From the NCBI RefSeq assembly GCF_000444995.1, contig NC_022049.1:310001-374000 (forward strand): a stretch of DNA of 64,000 nt. Reading direction: 5' to 3'. The stretch is from Paracoccus aminophilus JCM 7686 (GTDB taxonomy: Bacteria; Pseudomonadota; Alphaproteobacteria; Rhodobacterales; Rhodobacteraceae). The position numbers and the translations under genes are program-made. Positions 59,916-64,000 of this stretch are shown here, piece by piece (position 1 is the stretch's first letter; the number at the start of each line of letters is the position of its first letter). The notes under the pieces were generated by a model. The model saw nothing but the letters and a program-made list of their open reading frames with translations, did no database searches and was not told the DNA's origin.

Positions 59916-60328
59916 TCGCGAAAGCAGGTCTCGCTAACGCCAAATGCTCGACAGGCCAGCGCGATACTGACCCCTTTATCGCCACAATCTTCTCGGCCAG
60001 CTCGCGGCGTTGAGCTGGTTGGGTGATTTTTTCACAAGAGACTTCATTTGGCTCATCATCGACGCATCCATGCCGACATACTTCGAGCGCCACTTATAGA
60101 AGCTTGCGGTGCTGATCCCGTTGTTCGCTGCAATCAATCCCCGGATCGATTGTGAACGCTCCAACCCCGGCAAAGTTCAGGCACGGCCACGCCGATTTCG
60201 GCTTGACGAAGCACAGCCATGATCCGCGTTTCGGTGAAACGGCTCATTTTCATTCGAATCTCCTCAGCTCCCGGCTCACGAGAAAGTTCTACTTATGCAG
60301 CCCCTTAACCATGGCGAGGATTACCGTT
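59916..60328 (-). pseudogene. Decayed IS3-family element
   Basis: Minus strand matches orfA/orfB and the right terminal region of the intact element at 40883-42079 (e.g. [27 protein letters not shown], then [14 protein letters not shown] and [12 protein letters not shown]; the end TTCTACTTATGCAGCCCCTT). Compared with the intact copy, 7 bases are replaced by 47 at 60120-60166, roughly 85 bases at the orfA-orfB junction are missing, and most of orfB is gone. Non-functional. 59749-59915 is unassigned IS-like debris. Confidence 0.8.
60120..60166. repeat. 47-base replacement insert within the IS3 relic
   Basis: Relative to the intact copy in this window, CGAGCAT between GAACTTTGCCG and GGGATCAGCAC is replaced by 47 bases containing the imperfect dyad CAATCAATCCCC / GGATCGATTG. 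Its size and hairpin form resemble the insert in istA (38617-38657). Confidence 0.55.
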
Positions 60329-60516
60329 CGGCAATGGAGAGCTTCTTCTCATCGCTCAAGACCGCACGGACGGCCCGGAAGGTTTATTGCATCCGCAACG
60401 AACCCCTTGCAGACGTCTTCGATTACATCGAACGCTTCTACAATCCGCGCAGAAGGCATTCGACACTCGGAAACCTCAGCCCCATGGAGTTCGAAGCCCG
60501 CGCAATGCTAGCTTAA
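60329..60516 (+). pseudogene. 3' fragment of another IS3-family orfB
   Basis: AMESFFSSLKTARTARKVYCIRNEPLADVFDYIERFYNPRRRHSTLGNLSPMEFEARAMLA is the C-terminus of an IS3 OrfB of a different subgroup (RRRHSTLG.LSPMEFE), fused on the plus strand directly to the terminal repeat of the relic on its left. Truncated at its 5' end. Confidence 0.85.
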
Positions 60517-60619
60517 CCTGCCGGCCACGAAACCGGCAGCAGCTCACGAGGACAGTTAGTGAGTTGACATTGCCGACAGAGTTGGAGCGACTGAGACGCG
60601 CAGCATCCTTGAGGTTTCA

Positions 60620-61861
60620 ATGTTACCAATCCGCTCCCTGCTCGCCGGGTTTTTGATGTTCCCGAGCATGGCTTGCCCCCAAATGGCAATGGCCGCACCA
60701 GACTTCCCGTTAGCTCGGAACGCCGTAGGACCAGATGAGACCCACCTTCTCGATACTTTTGGAGAATGGAAGGTTCACTGCGTTCGCGCTGCCGACAATC
60801 AAGATTCTTGCAAAACGTCTACAACGATCTCGTCTCTAGAGAATGGTCTTGAGCTTAATCTAACTGTGACTCCCGTTCTAAGACAGTCAACGAAGGTCAA
60901 TGCAGATGTTGACCTGCTGGCGTTTGCCAGCATAGTCATCAGCCCCTACTCTAAATCAAATCATTATAATAAGTTCACTGCGGCGATTACTAAGACAGAC
61001 GCCACCCCTTTTGACGGATACTGGTGTGGATGGAAAGGGGAGGGATGTAGCCGTGGCCCAGATCTTGATTTCGCAGGCAATGCGGCGCTTTTGAGCGCCA
61101 AGAACATTACAGTGTCTGTCTATGACGTCGCCCCCCAAATAGCGGCCGACGTACTGGCGATAAGTAGCCACTTCGTCCTAAACCCAATCGTAGACATTGA
61201 TGTGCCCATGAGTGGGTTTTCTCAGGCGTACGAGCGAGCAAAGGAATTCACAGCTGATACGCATGGCATAGACCTTTTAGGCTTGAACCCGGAAATTCGG
61301 GAGTGCGGCTTCGACTTCAAGGGTAATCAAAAAGCTGTGACCTATACCTATGATGAAGACTTTGAGGCCAAAAATATAACATTTCGTGAAGCTCTTCGTG
61401 GAGCGCGAGGGAGCGGGGATTGTCCGAGCTATGTTATGCTGGCCAGTCTGACGCCAGACATGACCGCCGCTCAACGCAGCATGTTTTGTTTGGACTATGA
61501 CAAAGATCAGAAAACTTACGCTGGCATCCAGTTGGGCGTTTCAGACGCATATGGTGTTTGTAAAGCACCGTCCAAAAGCTTTTGTGAACGCGTAAACTCG
61601 TCCAAACAAGCTTCCTTGGCGATTGCGGGATTTGTGGGGAGCTCGGTGGGCGGCGCCGTGGGAGCCACGACTGTTACAGGAACTACCGTCGTGGCGCATA
61701 GCTCTGGAGCGGCTATATTGACAGGGTCGGGCGGCTACATAGCAGGTACATTAGGCACGATCGGCACGAGCGTTCTTGGTATCGTCACAGCCCCAGCAAC
61801 TATAGCAGCCGGTGCGGTAACTGTTGTCGCCGTAGGCGGGGCCGTTTACGTGTGCTCGTGA
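60620..61861 (+). CDS. Secreted protein with IalB-like N-domain and glycine-rich hydrophobic tail
   Basis: 413 residues. Signal peptide MLPIRSLLAGFLMFPSMACPQMAMA. Then LLDTFGEWKVHCVRAADNQDSCKTSTTISSLENGLELNLTVTPVL, reminiscent of IalB (FG.W.V.C ... C). A central domain follows with several Cys (YWCGWKGEGCSRG, ECGFDFKG, GDCPSYV, FCLDYDKD, GVCKAPSKSFCERV). The last about 85 residues are almost only small/hydrophobic (SVGGAVGATTVTGTTVVAHS, then GGYIAGTLGTIGTSVLGIVTAPATIAAGAVTVVAVGGAVYVC), a glycine-zipper-like membrane-inserting tail. GAGG precedes ATG 60620. Unknown function; could be an exported toxin or surface protein. Confidence 0.6.
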   Translation: MLPIRSLLAGFLMFPSMACPQMAMAAPDFPLARNAVGPDETHLLDTFGEWKVHCVRAADNQDSCKTSTTISSLENGLELNLTVTPVLRQSTKVNADVDLLAFASIVISPYSKSNHYNKFTAAITKTDATPFDGYWCGWKGEGCSRGPDLDFAGNAALLSAKNITVSVYDVAPQIAADVLAISSHFVLNPIVDIDVPMSGFSQAYERAKEFTADTHGIDLLGLNPEIRECGFDFKGNQKAVTYTYDEDFEAKNITFREALRGARGSGDCPSYVMLASLTPDMTAAQRSMFCLDYDKDQKTYAGIQLGVSDAYGVCKAPSKSFCERVNSSKQASLAIAGFVGSSVGGAVGATTVTGTTVVAHSSGAAILTGSGGYIAGTLGTIGTSVLGIVTAPATIAAGAVTVVAVGGAVYVCS

Positions 61862-62349
61862 AAGATAGCTCCAAAGCTCCCGCCGGGCCGATGCCCATCG
61901 CGTCTTGGCTACGGATGTTTAAAGGCCTCTCTAGCCGCCGTCGCGCTGGTTGCGCTTCCTGCTCTGGCGCCGACGGCAGCCACAAAGGCGCACATAGACG
62001 GCTAAATTCCTGATTTATTGGAGCGGCGGCTGACGCATATACTAGAACTCGCGCAGAAACTTGCTTAGCATTTGTGGCAAATTTTAGCATTGCACTCCGT
62101 GCGTATGTCGCTCCAGTGAAACAAATCTCACCGTCTGAACGCCTGCTTTCCGCCTGCCGTACGATTTCGACCGAGGAACGTGCTCTCCCAATGCACTAGC
62201 AGCGAGCGTCCCCAATGTCCCGCATAGAGGCAAGACCGCCGCTTCAAGCCCATGAGCGACATTCGGCCCCGCCGCAGCGAGGTGGTACGCTTCAAACGTG
62301 CAGCGGAACAGCCGGCCCCAAAGCGGACGATCATTCGGCCAAAGCAGAT
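61862..62349. other. 488-base gap with no supported gene
   Basis: Between the secreted protein and the convergent protease gene. No reading frame with recognisable product, and no clear terminator or repeat. Confidence 0.5.
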
Positions 62350-63249
62350 TTAGTCATTCAGCCCCTGGTCAGGCCGAATGAACATCCGCTTCCCGGCGAA
62401 ATCCATAAACACTTCATGTTGATTGAGAAAATCTCCCCCGAGAAGTCCAGCGGCCTCAAAGTTGGAATCGTCTTCGATGATGAACGCGTGAAAAGAAGCA
62501 GATTGCCCGCCAAACGCCGTCTTCACCGGAATGAGACGACAACCTTCCTGCTCGAGGCTTGCATATATACTTTTGCATGGCACGGCCTCTGCGGTGCTCG
62601 CAATGCGGTCAGCAACCGCGAAGGAAATGGTCGCTCCGGTATCAAGCACCATGTCCGAGGCTTGGCCCGCGATCTCGGCCTTCAGAAGAAGCCCCTCGCC
62701 CGAGTGGCGGAAGGGCACCTCGATCCAACCGGTCTCTTTGTTTGGAAGAAAATCGGACGATGGATCAAAAACCGTCAGCTCTTTGGAAGGATAATCGATC
62801 AGGACGCGTTGCCCCTCGAAAAAGCCAAGACCGAGCACCGGCGTTTCCGGAAGCTGGCCATCCTCTTGCACGGTGATCCCCCATGGGGCCAGCTCGACGC
62901 CACGGATCTCGCGGAAGGTGAGACCCTGCACAGCGAGCTCATCAATCACAAATCGGGCGTTTTCCTGAACCTTGCCAGCCATATCGCTCGATCGTTGCAT
63001 TTCACCCGTGAAGCGAACGCTTTCAAGCCGATCCAGAACCTCGCGGCGTAGGTGCAACCCCTCTCCTGACCCGGTATCCAAGGTCAATGCAGAGGGTTCA
63101 CCCTCGATCTCGAGGCTCACGCTGGGGATCGTATATTCGTCAAAGGTGATCGGCAACACCAGATCGGCCGCTGCCGAAGGAATGACCGTAGAAGCCACCC
63201 CGAGCAGGGTGATCGGAACGGCAGTTGAGAGCTTCAAGATTACAATCAC
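62350..63249 (-). CDS. Retropepsin-like aspartyl protease family protein
   Basis: 299 residues. Signal peptide to about SAAA. Two aspartyl-protease half-motifs in one chain: LTLDTGSGEGLHLR (DTG at 58-60) and MVLDTGATISFAV (DTG at 203-205), each followed by a hydrophobic strand pair (VLGLGFFEGQRVLIDYPSKELTVFD and GLLGGDFLNQHEVFMDFAGKRMFI). This makes a pseudo-dimeric clan AA protein that could be self-sufficient. Start GTG 63249; no strong RBS. Periplasmic or secreted; substrate unknown. Confidence 0.8.
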   Translation of the reverse strand: MIVILKLSTAVPITLLGVASTVIPSAAADLVLPITFDEYTIPSVSLEIEGEPSALTLDTGSGEGLHLRREVLDRLESVRFTGEMQRSSDMAGKVQENARFVIDELAVQGLTFREIRGVELAPWGITVQEDGQLPETPVLGLGFFEGQRVLIDYPSKELTVFDPSSDFLPNKETGWIEVPFRHSGEGLLLKAEIAGQASDMVLDTGATISFAVADRIASTAEAVPCKSIYASLEQEGCRLIPVKTAFGGQSASFHAFIIEDDSNFEAAGLLGGDFLNQHEVFMDFAGKRMFIRPDQGLND

Positions 63250-63391
63250 GAGTGGATGAGAGGGTATTTCATGGGTTCTGATACCCCAGCGCCGCGCAAA
63301 TCACGAGACCAGCAACGGGTTTGTTTGCACTCCTAATGTCCGCACCGTCGTATCTATCAAGGCTGGCAGGCGCCGGAGCGAACTCAAAGTT

Positions 63392-64000
63392 CTATAGCCG
63401 CTCTGTTCGCATCGCTGGCTCTGGGCCAAATCGACGTTTCGAGCGCTCATTAGACAGCTGCTGGGCGTAGCGTTTGAGATGTTTTTCAATATAACCCGCA
63501 TCGCAACTTGGGCATGCGAGTTTAAGGCCCTTTCCTGTCAGAACTGATTGCGGGGTCCCGCAGTTTTCGCACTTTAAACTCGAACTTCTGGTCGGAGTAA
63601 CACCGCCCTTCCAAGAAAAGTTGAGCTCAGGGTGATGAGCCTCAAAACGCGCGATCTCTTGCCATGAGTAGGCGTTTGAGAAAAATACTGTCTTGAGGTT
63701 ATGAAGGAGATTGAGCGCCTCCAACGAGCCATCGCGGGTCCTTCCCGCGAAAGCATACTCCTCCAAATTCTCGAGCGAGCTTACGGCAGAAAGGATACTG
63801 AGAGTGATGGTCGCAGTGAAGGAAGGCCATAGGGTGAATGACGTGAGGCGCCTGGCAGCTTGAATCCCGTCAAGATCAGTAATCTTACCCGATCCGCAGA
63901 CCCAAAGCTGTTCGACATTTGGAAAACTTTCCACCCATGTAAAGGAACGTAGTTGGGTGCAATTCCGCAAGAACAAACGCTTTATCTGCGGATATGTCTT
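63392..64000 (-). CDS. LRR-like protein with C-terminal zinc ribbon (partial)
   Basis: The frame is open to the right edge, so the N-terminus is outside the window. Leucine-rich-like repeats of about 22-25 residues are seen: YPQIKRLFLRNCTQLRSFTWVESF, PNVEQLWVCGSGKITDLDGIQAARRLTSF, SLENLEEYAFAGRTRDGSLEALNLLHNLKTVFFSNAYSW. Near the C-terminus KCENCGTPQSVLTGKGLKLACPSCDAGYIEKHL has the two CxxC pairs of a zinc ribbon. No signal peptide is visible. LRR-like proteins of this type often occur as antitoxin or immunity factors, but this is not demonstrated. Confidence 0.6.
   Translation of the reverse strand, partial: KTYPQIKRLFLRNCTQLRSFTWVESFPNVEQLWVCGSGKITDLDGIQAARRLTSFTLWPSFTATITLSILSAVSSLENLEEYAFAGRTRDGSLEALNLLHNLKTVFFSNAYSWQEIARFEAHHPELNFSWKGGVTPTRSSSLKCENCGTPQSVLTGKGLKLACPSCDAGYIEKHLKRYAQQLSNERSKRRFGPEPAMRTERL

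Overview
The window is GC-rich, with strong third-position G/C bias and tightly packed genes with many 4-base ATGA overlaps. Gene families and regulatory motifs (Zur, MerR, TetR, NrsF/MsrPQ, DUF6525, many ABC and MFS genes) point to an alphaproteobacterium of the Rhodobacterales, probably Paracoccus-like. That assignment is an inference from content; there is no rRNA or tRNA to confirm it.

Layout. 1-1805: end of an ABC importer operon (ATPase, then a truncated solute-binding protein) with a Pho-box-like site. 2174-6614: zinc block with a Zn/Cd/Pb efflux ATPase, its divergent MerR regulator, a ZinT zinc scavenger under a Zur box, and a DUF6525 protein. 6699-12720: six-gene operon for organosulfur use (SsuA/C/B-type importer, FMN monooxygenase, aldo/keto reductase, nitroreductase). 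13086-17625: a TetR/DHA2 efflux pair and a NimR/NimT-like pair whose shared promoter region is a 13-bp minisatellite. 17760-24044: NDH-2, a secreted ammonia-lyase homologue without the MIO tripeptide, AraC, SDR, and a 2-keto-4-pentenoate hydratase. 24098-27674: a complete reactive-chlorine defence locus (msrQ, msrP, methionine-rich mrpX, divergent sigF-nrsF) with two matching sigma-factor promoters. 27743-36919: sugar-type TIM barrel/HAD pair, MFS/TetR/MaoC genes linked by twin operators, LysE/Lrp, YciA thioesterase, OtnC/OtnI, AraC.

From about 37 kb the window becomes accessory DNA. A truncated IS1182-type transposase gene is interrupted by a deleted IS21 element; then come a lipoprotein, an intact IS3 element, a LysR/quinone-reductase pair, and pseudogenes of a membrane protein and a Tat-exported carotenoid oxygenase. 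An AT-richer island (45.1-47.6 kb) carries RidA and a metallo-beta-lactamase-fold hydrolase. 47.6-55.9 kb is a set of small redox operons (three SDRs, an MDR, NTF2-like, a RibD-type reductase), each paired with a LysR or TetR regulator.

56.3-59.7 kb holds a three-gene module that looks like a type VI secretion cargo: a DUF4123 adaptor, a membrane-active effector and a polytopic immunity protein, with no structural T6SS gene in view. An IS3 graveyard follows, then three poorly known genes (a secreted protein with a glycine-rich hydrophobic tail, a retropepsin-like protease, and an LRR-like protein with a zinc ribbon that runs off the right edge).
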